DNA from: Entophlyctis helioformis
Taxonomy: Eukaryota; Chytridiomycota; Chytridiomycetes; Chytridiales; Chytriomycetaceae
Assembly (NCBI GenBank): GCA_025526915.1
Contig: JAHLKH010000056.1
Location: 79,707-143,706 of the forward strand
DNA length: 64,000 nucleotides
Direction of reading: 5' to 3'
Part shown: positions 34,821-44,718 of the stretch, in pieces
Position numbering within the stretch: position 1 is the first letter of the stretch
Layout: every line of letters begins with the position of its first letter
Position numbers and translations under genes: made by a program
The notes under the pieces: model-generated
Told to the model about the DNA's origin: nothing
Seen by the model: only the letters and a program-made list of their open reading frames with translations
The model's database searches: none

Positions 34821-36141
34821 ATGCAGGCGGAGCGACAGACGGCAGAGCACAGTCGAGCAGCCAGCTGTGGTCGAGCAGGTCGTTGGAGCGAGTGGCAGCC
34901 AAGCCGTCGAGCCAGGGCAGCCAGCAGCAGCAGCAACGACCGCACAGCCAGGTGTGCCTCGCTATGTGGTGCCGCCAGCCACTGGCGACCTTGCGTACGG
35001 CAACAGCCACTGGGACGGCAAGCCTGCCGAGATCCACGCCATGATCCTCAAGCACGCCGGCCCGCTCACGCTCTTCGTCAACGGACTGCTCGGCGACGCC
35101 GCCACACTCGACGAAGCGACCAAACGACAGCTGTGGATCGATGCGTTCAAGATGGACTGGCAGGGCGACCTGGCTCTGCTGCCTGACGTTGAGTTGTCGG
35201 TTGAGAACGGACTGCTGCTTGCACACTCTCGCTCCATGTACGACCGTCTCTGCAAATGCTTTCCTCGGCACACCGAGATCGAGTATGCGAGACACGATGC
35301 ACACAACAACAACTACGACAAATCGTTCTATGGCGTTTACTTTGACAGCCGCCGGCTGCTTCTCATTCCCATGCGGCACGGCTGGTTCGATCTGGTCGAC
35401 TTTACGCATCCGATCGTACTTGCTCGCATGGCCATCCGCTTTGACTGCCTCGACCTGCTCAAGCACCTCGACGACGAGTACAAGACGCTCCAGCACTGGA
35501 TGGCGAAACACGATCCGGCAAGCGAGTACTGGCAACAGGCTGTTGAGCAAGCAGCACGATACGGACACCTCGACGTTGTGCAGTACTTGTTTGATAAGGG
35601 CGTGGCGTGCTCGACTGAAGCCATGGACGAGGCGGCTGCCAACGGCCATCTGCATGTCATCAAGTGGATCCACGAGAACAGGACGGAAGGATGCACGACC
35701 AATGCGATGGATTGGGCGGCTGGCAACGGCCACCTGCACGTTGTCAAGTGGCTCCACGCCAACAGGACGGAAGGGTGCTCGACGTTCGCTATGGATTACG
35801 CGGCTGAAAACGACCACTTGCACGTTGTCAAGTGGCTGCATGCCAACAGGACGGAAGGATGTACGCCTGATGCCATGAGCTGCACGGCTCGCACTGGTCA
35901 CCTTCATGTCATCAAGTGGCTCCACGAGAACAGGACAGAAGTGTCCACAAAGGGGGCGATGAGCTCTGCAGCCCTGAATGGGCGTCTCCATGTTGTGCAG
36001 TGGCTGCACGAGATCTGCGGCGAAGAGTGCACGTTCGATGTGCTGAAAGGCGCCATTTTCATGGGACACGATGACGTCGTCCAGTACATGCGCTCCAAAG
36101 GCTGTCACGAACCAAGCAAAGCCGGCAAGAAGGCAGGCTGA
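34821..36141 (+). CDS. Ankyrin-repeat protein
   Basis: After a Pro/Ala-rich N-terminus (PGQPAAAATTAQPG) comes an alpha-helical region (IHAMILKHAGPLTLFVNGLL, RSMYDRLCKCFPRHTEIEYA) and then at least six ankyrin repeats of about 32 residues with the recurring core GHLHVVKWLHANRTEGC and AMDYAAENDHLH. This divergent repeat style (a WLHENRTEG finger) is common in large expanded families of chytrids and in amoebal giant viruses; none of it indicates a precise function. No signal peptide or membrane segment is seen. The preferred start is ATG 34821 (MQAERQTAEHS), because the same SEQAAVTM context precedes the paralogous start at 37024; this needs one frame slip near 34850. It is intronless, unlike most genes here, and sits between the two tRNA-His repeats. 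Confidence 0.85.
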
Positions 36142-36193
36142 AGATGCTGCAGTACGCGTTAGATTATGGATACGCAGTTGAACTCGAAGCGCT

Positions 36194-36900
36194 TTACCAT
36201 GCCGTTATTGTCGCTATTCTCTTTGGTAGCCTCACACTGGACCGTGGACGAGCGCTGCTTGCAGAAACACACCGAGCATATGCCACCTTGGTCACCATCG
36301 AGAGACTCAAGTCGAGCATCAAGAAACTGCAAACAACAAGCAAGTGACGACTGGATTGCCAAGACTCGCTGTTGGAATGAAGATGTGTTTGCTCGTGTGT
36401 TGTGAGGTTGTTACCTTTGACGAGTGCGTTGAGCCGCATGTACACTGTTTTGCACAGCACTTTCAATCCAACATTGATCAGCGAGACACCGCGGTGGTTG
36501 AACGGATCGCTCAGATCGCCCTTCTTTGGCAGCGAGACGATGGACGCCGACTGCCATGCCTTTGGAATGACTGCCGCCTCAAAGATGGTGTTGCACACAC
36601 GCAACAGCCACTGTGCTGCTCCCGAGATGCCGGCTGCCCCCGATTGCTGGCGCTGGAGCTCCGGCGGGATCTTTGCATCGAACGCCTTGTAGAACGACGC
36701 AGGGATGCCGTCGTCGGATGCCTTGCGTCCACTCATCTCGGAGATGGCTGTTGCCAGGTCGTTCCAACAGGACAGCAAGTCGGTGGTTCAGGTGGTGGCT
36801 GCGGCTCTCCACACTTGTTGATCCAACCGTCGAGCTCGAGGCCGCCTGATGCGTCTGCTTCCAGCACGGCAAAGCTCATTGGCCTCTCGCTTGGCTGCCT
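36194..36900 (-). mobile_element. LINE-type non-LTR retrotransposon relic (reverse transcriptase fragment)
   Basis: The minus strand encodes the N-terminal fingers of a LINE RT: a lead-in LLSCWNDLATAISEMSGRKAS, DDGIPASFYKA, then SASIVSLPKKGDLSDPFNHRG and VSLINVGLKVLCKTVYMRLN. Homology ends before the catalytic YxDD box, and upstream residues (FAVLEADASGGLELDGWINK) need a frame change near 36775. No endonuclease, ORF1 or poly-A tail was found, so it is a truncated dead copy. It abuts the ankyrin gene in reverse orientation. Confidence 0.85.
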
Positions 36901-37023
36901 TGACTGCCTCTGCGTCTGCCTCGACCGCCTTGTCAGTGGCGTCTTTCGAATGCAGCAGATGGCCGCGATCGCGTCGAGTGGATCTTGCCGCGAAAACCAC
37001 AAAGCGAGCAGGCGGCTGTGACG

Positions 37024-37998
37024 ATGCAGTTGAGGCGGCGGACGGCAGACAAAGAAGCAGAAGCAGCAGACAGCGACAGGCATGTGCGCCGTGTGAAGAG
37101 CCGTCCGAAGGGCACGGCCGAGCGGCCGGACGCTCTGGACAGCACCGACAATGTGCGTGCTGAAGCCGACACGGCCGTTGGAGAGAGCGGCAGCCAAGAC
37201 GTCAAGCCAGACCAGCCAGCCAAGCGACCCAAGACAGCAGCAGCCAAGCGAGGCAAGACAGCAACGCCGACGACGACTGCAGAGCCGCCAGCAGCACCAG
37301 CAGCACCAGCAGCACCATCAACAAGTCCAGAACCATCACCAAAAGCAGAGGCAGCACCATCACCAGAAGCAGAGGCAGCACCATCCAAGCGACGGAAGAC
37401 GGCGGCGGCGGCAGCAGAGCCATCAACAGAAGCAAGTCCAAAGCCGTCAACAGCAACAGCACCTGCATCTGCGTCTGCGTCTGCATCTGCATCTGCATCT
37501 GCAATAGCAATAGCAGCAGCAGCATCTGCAACCACTTCGACTGCAAAGCGCGGCATTCCACGTCCGTCAGCAGCGGTTGTTGCAGCAGCTCCTCCGCGCA
37601 TCCAAGTCGCACCGCATGTGGGGTACTCTTCCACCAAGCCAGTCAACGGAAACCAGCAGCGCACGACGTTGGCATCCCCGTCGATCCATACCCAAGCCAT
37701 CAGACCGCTGCGTCCTCTCTTGCCTCGGCCTCCGTCTGCAACGCGTACAATAGTCGTCCCCCCTCTTGAGAGTGCGATTCTTCCAGCTCAGAAGACACCA
37801 CAGATCCCAGCCAAGACAGCTCCTGTCGCCCCAAAGGCAGTGAGTGCAAAAAGCACCTCTCAGGGCAAGACGCAGGCAGACGCTCCAGCGCCAGGGACTC
37901 AAAAACCCAAACGGCAAGCCAAGTCGTGCAAGTATTGCTCTGACAAGGACTGCAAAGGTATGCCTGCGTGTCGATGGAGTCTGCACGGCCATCTGTAG
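37024..37998 (+). CDS. Low-complexity Ala/Pro/Ser-rich protein with C-terminal Cys motif, hypothetical
   Basis: About 325 residues. The N-terminus (QLRRRTADKEAEAADS) is basic and its upstream 70 bases are duplicated from the ankyrin gene. The middle is repetitive (AAPAAPAAPSTSPEPSP, then ASASASASASAIAIAA from CTGCATCTGCATCTG repeats at 37460-37515). The C-terminus ends in KSCKYCSDKDCKG, a C-x2-C-x4-C arrangement that may be half a zinc site. A GTATGC donor at 37958 and an AG acceptor near 38030 would add a second exon containing TCAWCGQQAKHLS, completing a C-x2-C...C-x2-C pattern, but the frames only join with a one-base shift. Function unknown. Confidence 0.5.
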   Translation: MQLRRRTADKEAEAADSDRHVRRVKSRPKGTAERPDALDSTDNVRAEADTAVGESGSQDVKPDQPAKRPKTAAAKRGKTATPTTTAEPPAAPAAPAAPSTSPEPSPKAEAAPSPEAEAAPSKRRKTAAAAAEPSTEASPKPSTATAPASASASASASASAIAIAAAASATTSTAKRGIPRPSAAVVAAAPPRIQVAPHVGYSSTKPVNGNQQRTTLASPSIHTQAIRPLRPLLPRPPSATRTIVVPPLESAILPAQKTPQIPAKTAPVAPKAVSAKSTSQGKTQADAPAPGTQKPKRQAKSCKYCSDKDCKGMPACRWSLHGHL

Positions 37999-38216
37999 GA
38001 CCACACATACACTGACAGTGTGCAATAGGTGGTCGGAAAAGGAACATGTGCCTGGTGTGGGCAGCAAGCCAAACATTTGAGCGCACCACAGGATGAAGCG
38101 TGCCACTTCTGATCGTGCCGGATAGGATAGCTTTGTTGCACGCCTTCGTGCACACTATCTCGGCATCAACACAATACATGGCTCTAATGGGAGTATCCAA
38201 ACAGCTTCTACTCTAC

Positions 38217-38218
<2 letters not shown>

Positions 38219-38249
<31 letters not shown>
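38219..38249. repeat. (TC)n microsatellite
   Basis: A pure TC dinucleotide tract of about 30 bases in the spacer after the low-complexity gene. Confidence 0.9.
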
Positions 38250-38251
<2 letters not shown>

Positions 38252-38619
38252 GGTTGATATCCATGTGCAGTCGCAGCAGTGACGGCAGCAGGCGATCCAC
38301 AGAACAAAACAAGAATGGTGGCAAGGTGCAGACCGCAGATCTGGCACTTGTTCAACATGCTCATCAACGGCACACTCGATGAGCGGGATTGGGATCTGGG
38401 GGATGCCATCAAGCATGCTGAAGGCAAACGAATTGAGCTAGATCTGATCAATGGCTGGTGTTTTTGTGGCTCCTAGGTGGTGTCACGGCAAAGGCATGCT
38501 CACGAGAGCTCACGACCAATGCGTATCCAGCAAAAAGACGTGCGCTGCCTGCACGAGGGCAGCATACGCATCGACCGACTGGATGGATGGCATCGAGCAA
38601 AAATGAGGCAAAAGGTGGT

Positions 38620-38689
38620 GCAGAGGGGCGGAATCGAACCGCCGCCAACACGGCCACAACGTGACGTACTACCACTATACTACCCCTGC
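38620..38689 (-). tRNA. tRNA-His (anticodon GTG), second copy
   Basis: Identical in sequence to the tRNA at 34261-34330, with the same conserved flanks. Same fold and anticodon. The minus-strand 5' flank is disrupted by the 289-base segment starting 15 bases upstream of the gene, so its external upstream signals differ from copy 1. Confidence 0.92.
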
Positions 38690-38704
38690 TTCCCTCCTTG
38701 TCAG

Positions 38705-38993
38705 TGTTGGACGCAAGATCGACCGCAGGGGAGAGGCAGACCGGGCAAGGGGCGTAGGCGACTAGCTGGTGGGATCAGATCTGGAGTTCATTCAGCAGAA
38801 GAGAGAGCAGGGCTATTTATAGCTGGAGAGGGAGTGGCACTGCGGTTCAAGGTTCTGTGGTGTTCCTCAGCTCGCGGGCTGGCCAGAGTTCGATGGAATT
38901 CTAGAAGGTGGCTGTGCCGGGTGTGACTCACAAGCCAAGCAGCCTGTGCACCAAGACGCGTGTGGCGGTGCGGACGTGAGGGTCTAACATCAG
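38705..38993. mobile_element. 289-bp segment inserted in tRNA-His repeat copy 2 (possible short mobile element)
   Basis: Copy 1 reads ...CCTTGTCAGTTTTT... without it. In copy 2 the segment is flanked by the direct repeat TCAG (38701-38704 and 38990-38993), as a short target-site duplication would be. It holds a pol III B-box-like GGTTCAAGGTTC at about 38845 and a TATTTATA at about 38812. No coding capacity was found. The alternative is a deletion between TCAG microhomologies in copy 1. Confidence 0.4.
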
Positions 38994-39181
38994 TTTTTAG
39001 ACTATGTGATATAGTAATCTTGGTTAGTGTTCACATCACATTGGGACCAACAGAGTGGCGAATCGTGACTTTGCAGACGACCTGCGGACGGATGGAGCAA
39101 GGGATGCGCGCGTTCATTCGTGACTGGCTGTTGTGCAAACGGTGTTTGATTGTAATGCAAAGCAAGCAATGGCGTGAGTGC

Positions 39182-39300
39182 ACTCAGTGCAGGTTGACTT
39201 CAACTGTCCACAGCACGGGCTGGTCGTTGGCGACCGTGACGCGCAGGTACTCGGCGCTGCCAGATACAGACTCGACCGCCGTGGCAGTATTGTCGCCAAA
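39182..39300 (-). pseudogene. Possible orphan coding exon
   Basis: The minus strand has an open stretch reading TATAVESVSGSAEYLRVTVANDQ...LWTVEVNLH followed by a stop, with normal amino-acid composition and an AG just upstream. It has no attached upstream gene, because the tRNA repeat begins at once. It may be the 3' end of a gene truncated by the island. The family was not recognised. Confidence 0.25.
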
Positions 39301-39397
39301 ACCTCAGAGACCATGTGCACTATACCACCAAAAACGAACCGGCAGTTGGTAATGCAGCACTTGGATGCTCTAAGGTTTATTCAACGTTCAGGTGTTT

Positions 39398-40613
39398 TCA
39401 AGGCTGGACGGCGCTAAGGTGGCGCTCCCATCCCTTGCGCACCGTCTCCAGGAGGAGATCGTTGTGCCACTTGGGGTCTTGCAGGAGCAGAGCGTGGCCA
39501 CCGCCCTGGTAGATCTCGAGGCGTGCGTTGAGGCGCTTGGCGAGGTACGCGCAGCTTGACGGCTGGATGAGAATCTGTCAGTGTGTGCATGGTTAGTCAA
39601 GTGTGTTTGAAGGACGCGATCAGGAGGCAGAGGCGATCGAGTCAATGGAGCATACCTTGTCTTCGTCGCCCGTAATGACAAGGACCGGGTAGCCCTGCTT
39701 GCGGATGCCGTCGAGGCGGCTGTCGCAGTAGTGGAACGTGGCAGCGCGCTGCTGGCCCTTGAGACCGGCAGGCGTCTGCAGACCAACGGCAGTCGTGCGC
39801 TCCGCCAGGTAGTCCGTGATGTACTCGTGGTTGGTAACGCTCGGGTTCTCTTCGGACGGCTGGTCAAGCCACTTCTTGGGGAACATCAGATTGGCCTTGA
39901 AGCTGGCACCGCCGCGAATGTCACCGGGAGTAACACCTGTACCAAAGAGGTTCGCCTTGAGCATGGGGAGCTTGAAAGAACGGAGCGGCACGTTAGATTG
40001 CGACATGCCTTGCAGCATGCGATGGCTTCTTGCGCAGGTGCACTTACGGGAAGACCGGTAAACTTGGAGTAGGTGCTCTCGAGAGTGAGCGACAGAACAC
40101 GGTCGCCGAGGAGAAGCGCAAGCTCCTGCGAGATCATGCCGCCCATGGACACACCGACGACGTTGACGTGGTGCCAGCCGAGGTGGTCGAGCAGACGCAT
40201 CGCCTCCTTGGCCATCAGCTTGGTCCTGCAAGCGATCGTAACCAACGCCGCCCGCAGTATCATGTCAGCGCTTGCCAACAGATTGTGCCGGTCGGCGCAA
40301 CTCTCGACTTACGTCCACTTTTCGCCGGTCGTCGGCACCGACGACAGGCCAGCGCCTCTGTTGTCAAAGATGCAGACCGAGTACTCGGGCAGAGCCGCAA
40401 AGTAGGCGACCTGCTTGTCCCAGTTGTGGGCAACCGCACTCAAGCCTTTGACAGTGGTGCACATACAGGCCTCAGTTAGCGAAGCGACGGTGCAGTGGAG
40501 TCCAGAACCCACATACCGTTGACAAACAGAATGTGCTGCGGCCCGTTGCCGTGCACCTCGTAGTAGAGCTCGACGGGCTCCTGGCCGATATCAGCGACGT
40601 TGACCTTGGGCAT
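39398..40613 (-). CDS. Alpha/beta hydrolase, paralog 1
   Basis: Five minus-strand exons (40517-40613, 40313-40445, 40048-40225, 39656-39970, 39398-39574) total 900 nt, 299 residues. The fold is complete: oxyanion region LFVNGLSAVAHNWDKQ, CIFDNRGAGLSS, nucleophile elbow GVSMGGMISQELA (Ser), acid in VLVITGDEDK (Asp) and catalytic His in QGGGHALL. This is the single-domain carboxyl-ester or enol-lactone hydrolase shape (alpha/beta hydrolase-1 family); the natural substrate is unknown. No signal peptide. A close paralog with the same first-exon length and intron phases lies at 43009-44592, so both descend from a local duplication around the membrane-protein gene. Confidence 0.9.
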
Positions 40614-41461
40614 GCTCCGTCTGAGAGGGTCTGAGCGAGTCTGAGAGGGTCTGGGCCAGAGCTGTTTGCGGGGAAGCGTCGCCGTTTATCTGCATCGGCT
40701 GTTGTGGCCGTCGGCGGAATCGGAGCCAGACCGACCGACTGACCGACCGACTGGCTGGCGTGCACGGCTGCATTCACATGCCATGCAGACCTGGTGTGTG
40801 ACCGACGCCGCTGATGCAACTTTGGTTGGTGCACGCACCAGTGGTCCCTGTCCTGCTGATTGCCCTCTTGCATGCCCTCTTGCATGCTTGCCACATGCGA
40901 TCATGCCCTCCTTGGCCGTTCAGGCTTCGGCCGAACCTCGTGTGCATCTGCATGAACGGCCGGCCACAAACGGCGTGGCTGCACAAGTGTATGTCGGCGC
41001 CGACACGGCAATGACGACAGTGCACAAACCTGGTTGGCACACATGGCACACATGGCGCACACCGCACTGGCACCTGACACATCCACGCAGGCGGTGCTGC
41101 TCGCTGGACTGCGCTGTCCAGCCCACGCCACAGCCCCCTGTGCCAACAAGCACGCGTTCACACCAGACGCGCCACGCCACTCCGCGTGTCCCGAAACAGC
41201 AGCCAGCACAGCGCGCCACACTTCTCCGTCACTCAGACAACTCGCCCACCCTGTGTGCGGCTGGCCTGCCCGTCCGCCACAAAAGGGAGCGGCTCCCTCC
41301 GGTTGTGTCAACTGGAAAGCCAGCCAGCCAGCCTGCGAGCAAGCCTATTAATAGACGACAACAAACCATTTTCCCCTCGCACCATCCTCAACACCGGGCT
41401 GCTTCCGCACCGCTTCTTCTCCGGACACACACGCAGCCAGACATCCTCCACCAGCACCGCC
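40614..41461. promoter_or_regulatory. Bidirectional spacer (hydrolase 1 / membrane protein)
   Basis: An 848-base head-to-head spacer with short repeats (GACCGACTGACCGACCGACTG at about 40728-40750, GCACACATGGC repeats at about 41035-41060). It ends in an A-rich, pyrimidine-rich leader before ATG 41462. No gene was recognised inside. Confidence 0.45.
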
Positions 41462-42729
41462 ATGGCTCCAGTCACGGTTCCGTTTGACCCTCAGCAGTTC
41501 ACGTCCGTCGGCACGTACCTGGCTCTGGCCCTGGCCATCGTCGCCATCCCCGTGCTTGTGTGGCACGCATTCCGTCTCGTGGTGTCGTTCCGTCGCTCGC
41601 CCACCACCTTTGTGACTGTCTTTCTTGTGCATGCCATCCTCAGCATCATCTGTGAGTGGCACCATCCAGCGATCCCTTCCTCCATCCATCCCTCCATCCA
41701 TCTGCCCACTCATGCAACACTGACACTGACACTGACACTGACACACTCTCTTGCTGCACGATCGCCAAAGACGAGACGCTGCTCGCCACGTCCGTGTTCG
41801 TGTACACCGACTTTTACCTCACCATCACTCGCATCTGGGTGCTTGGCATCATGTCGCTCATCACATCCACCAAGATCATCTACGACATGCTGTCCATCTT
41901 CTCGACCGCCAACATGCTGCCCTCGTCGGTCCCGCTCATCACCATGATCATCTCGTTCATCTCGTACATGGTGCTCTACTTCCCGCGCAACCTGTCGTTC
42001 ATCCTGTTCGTGTCGCCCAACGAAAAGGGCAACTGGGCCGCCGCGTGGTTCAAGTCGACGAGCGGCATGCACGGCATCGTCAACATGATCATCTACGAGT
42101 GTATCTGCATCTTTGCTGTCGTGGTGCTGGCGACGCGCATCCAGTCACTGCGTGTGGGATCGACACACTCCGAGTCGGGAACATCGCAGTCGGTGCCCAT
42201 GTCGCCCATGTCGTCGGGATCGGGATCGGGCCGCTCGGCAGGATCGACAGCCGTGGGCAAGGACTCGTCGTCGGCACTGCCCATGCCAGCGTCGGCGTCC
42301 AAGGCTCCCAAGCGACCCGTGCGACTGTCGAAGCGGCTGTTTGGTCTCTCGCGTCGCGATGCGATCCTGCTGCAGCTCGGCACCAACCTGCTCGTGTTCA
42401 TGGTCAACACGGTGCTGGTGCTGATGTTCGTGCGCATGGCCGACGCCGTGTCCGACTTCCCGCCGTCCGAGGGCTGGCGCGCGGCACAGCGCTTCAGCGT
42501 CGTTGCAGGCACACTCAACTCGTTCTCGGTTATCTTTGTGTGGAACGTGCTCGACGGCCTCAAGTACCTGCTGATTGAGCGTCGGCGGCCGCAGGTGTCG
42601 CTGTCTCTGCACCACAACGGCAACGCATCTCAGGGTCCGTTCTCGCCCATGTCGCCCATGTCGCCGTCGTCGATGGGCACTGTCCATGTCGCGTCGTCGC
42701 ACCCTTCCAAGTCTGGTTTCTCGCACTAG
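41462..42729 (+). CDS. Multi-pass membrane protein, about seven TM helices, unknown family
   Basis: Two exons (41462-41651 and 41771-42729) total 1149 nt, 382 residues. Hydrophobic helices are at about residues 18-40, 46-63, 75-105, 122-140, 146-152, 165-187, 245-268 and 288-310. A long Ser/Gly-rich cytoplasmic-type loop (SPMSSGSGSGRSAGS, about 195-235) separates the sixth and seventh, and a Ser/Pro-rich tail (SPMSPMSPSSM) ends the protein. The topology resembles a GPCR-like receptor, but no diagnostic motif (DRY, NPxxY) is visible. It lies between the two hydrolase paralogs. Intron 1 holds a tandem ACTGAC repeat (about 41720-41745). Confidence 0.75.
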
Positions 42730-43008
42730 TCGCAGCGGACGGCCAGTCCTGCATAATCCTCGCACACGCTGCACAACTGATGTGCGCGACGCAGCCAGCC
42801 GCTCGCCGCTCGCCGCGCTGTACCTAATGCACGGTATCCATCCGATTGTCCATCACTGCCAACACTCTTCGCCACTCTTTCTTGTTGTTGTTTTTCGTTC
42901 ATCTTGTTATGGGCCATCCACGGCCCACCATATAAAGCAGTTACAATACACATCGACTGCCCCCAATCCCGAACGACATATTTACTGCGACAAGGGAGGA
43001 TTGGACGA
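42730..43008. other. Convergent spacer, no gene seen
   Basis: A 279-base convergent spacer between two stop codons. It must hold both polyadenylation regions; no repeat or gene was recognised. Confidence 0.4.
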
Positions 43009-44592
43009 TCAGGTGCCAGGCGGATAGAGGTTGACTTGCTCTTCCAGCTCATCGTGCATCTGTGCCTCTTGCTCGATCTGCTTGAGACGGTCTTGCTGCT
43101 CCGCCTCGTCCTCGAGAGAGAGTGCTTCAAGCAGCGCAGGCGACGCCGCAACAGCTGCAGGGGTATCAGCAGCCTCGACATCATCGACTGCACCGCCCGC
43201 ACCACTAGCAAGCAAGGCTGCAGCCGAAACCGACGCGGCGTAGTTGGCTTGCAGGTCGGTCACGCGAGTCGGGGATGCAGGTTTCGACGAGGTGCGTGGC
43301 GGCAACAACGGCGGCTCTCTAGGCGTCTCGCGTTTCTCGGCACGCACTTCAATGCCACGGAGGATGGTTGCGAGCATGCGTTCGTTGTGCCAGGCGGGGT
43401 CCTGGAACCGCAGGGCGTGGCCACCGCCCTTGTAGATGTCGAGCGTCGCGTTCAGGCGGGATGCCAGGTACTCGCACGACAGCGGTTGCCGGAGGACGCG
43501 GTCTTCGTCGCCGGTGAGGACCGTGATCGGGTAGCCCAAGGCGCTCAGGTGCGTCAACCGCTCGTCAAAGTAGTGTGAGAGGACGGCGACTTGCTGGCCG
43601 GCGCGACCGACGGGGTTCTGGAACCCGGTCTTGGCGAACCGGCTCAAGAAGAACTGGGATGCCGGGTGGACATGTGAGGACAGCGTTCCTGGCATGAGCG
43701 TGGGCCGTGACACGCACTGCACGTACCTGGAATGCGTATTCACGGTTGTTGGCGAACCCTGCCTCGATCGTACACGGCGCGTTCAACCAAGCCTGGCCAC
43801 GGCCCCGTCGATACGATCAGCCACGCCACTCCCCCTGCTGCCACACCAACTGCAGCCACGTATGTGCACTTACAGGAGGAAACAAGACATCCAGCATGAC
43901 TTCGCAGTAGGACTCCATGGTCGGGGTTTTCGAGGCGCCGCCGACGACGGCACTCCAGATGCCATGCCTCGGGACGCCGTTGAACTTGGCGTAGGTGCTC
44001 ACCAGACAGAGCGAGACCACGCGATCGCCGAGCATGTACGCCAGCTCCTGCGCGACCATGCCGCCCATGGACAGCCCGACGATATGCACATGGGTCCATC
44101 CCAAGTGTGCGAGCAGACTCATTGTGTCCTGCGCCATCAGTTTGGTCCTGTGGCGTCGTCAGGGTTGGTGTGAGTCGGGCAGCTGTATGGAAGGAGCGAG
44201 CGAGAGAGGGATGCAGGGCGACCTACGTGTATCGGCCCAGAGGCGACGAGGAGAAGCCCGAGCCACGGTTGTCAAAGACGCAGACGGAAAAGTCTGGAAA
44301 GGTGGCAAGGAAGTCGAGCTGCAGGTCCCACTGATGTGCGATGCTTCCGAGTCCTGTGCCAGTGCAAGCGGCGGTGCGTTAGCTCATCCGGTGGTGCCAC
44401 GAGTGCCGCCAAGGGCCAGCTGCCAAGGAGGCTGCGTTTGTGCGGCAGAGAGCGGCCGGTGGAGCATCATCAGCCGAGGCAGAGGCGAGGCTTGCCATTG
44501 ATTAGAAGGATGCGGTGCGGGCCCGAGCCATGCACCTCGTAGTAGATGTCGGCAGACGGCCCGTCCTGGCACTCGGTCTTGACTTTGGGCAT
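43009..44592 (-). CDS. Alpha/beta hydrolase, paralog 2, with C-terminal extension
   Basis: Five minus-strand exons (44496-44592, 44227-44353, 43874-44147, 43727-43792, 43009-43653) total 1209 nt, 402 residues. The core matches paralog 1: YYEVHGSGPHRILLING, CVFDNRGSGFSS, elbow GLSMGGMVAQELA, acid TGDEDR and GGGHALRFQDPAWHN, so the Ser-Asp-His triad is intact. It has about 100 extra C-terminal residues, Pro/Ala-rich then acidic coiled-coil-like (EDEAEQQDRLKQIEQEAQMHD). One paralog-1 intron (after GLP) is absent and two different ones are present. Intron 1 uses a GC donor (aatG|GCAAGC). Function likely parallels paralog 1 with a different partner-binding tail. Confidence 0.88.
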
Positions 44593-44718
44593 CCTCTTAT
44601 CCGAAAGGCGACGAAAAACGACAAAAATGTGACAGACTGGATAGGGAAAACGTCATTTAATCGAATAAAGAATATGGCACAGGAGAAGAGTCGAGACCAA
44701 GAGGAGATCACGAGGAGA

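Larger units (their letters stand above)
38480..39107. repeat. Direct repeat copy 2 (tRNA-His segment), interrupted
   Basis: Second copy of the 34122-34459 segment in the same orientation. Left part is 38480-38704, right part 38994-39107. The right 69 bases (39039-39107) match copy 1 exactly; the left part differs by scattered substitutions but the tRNA is identical. Confidence 0.9.
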
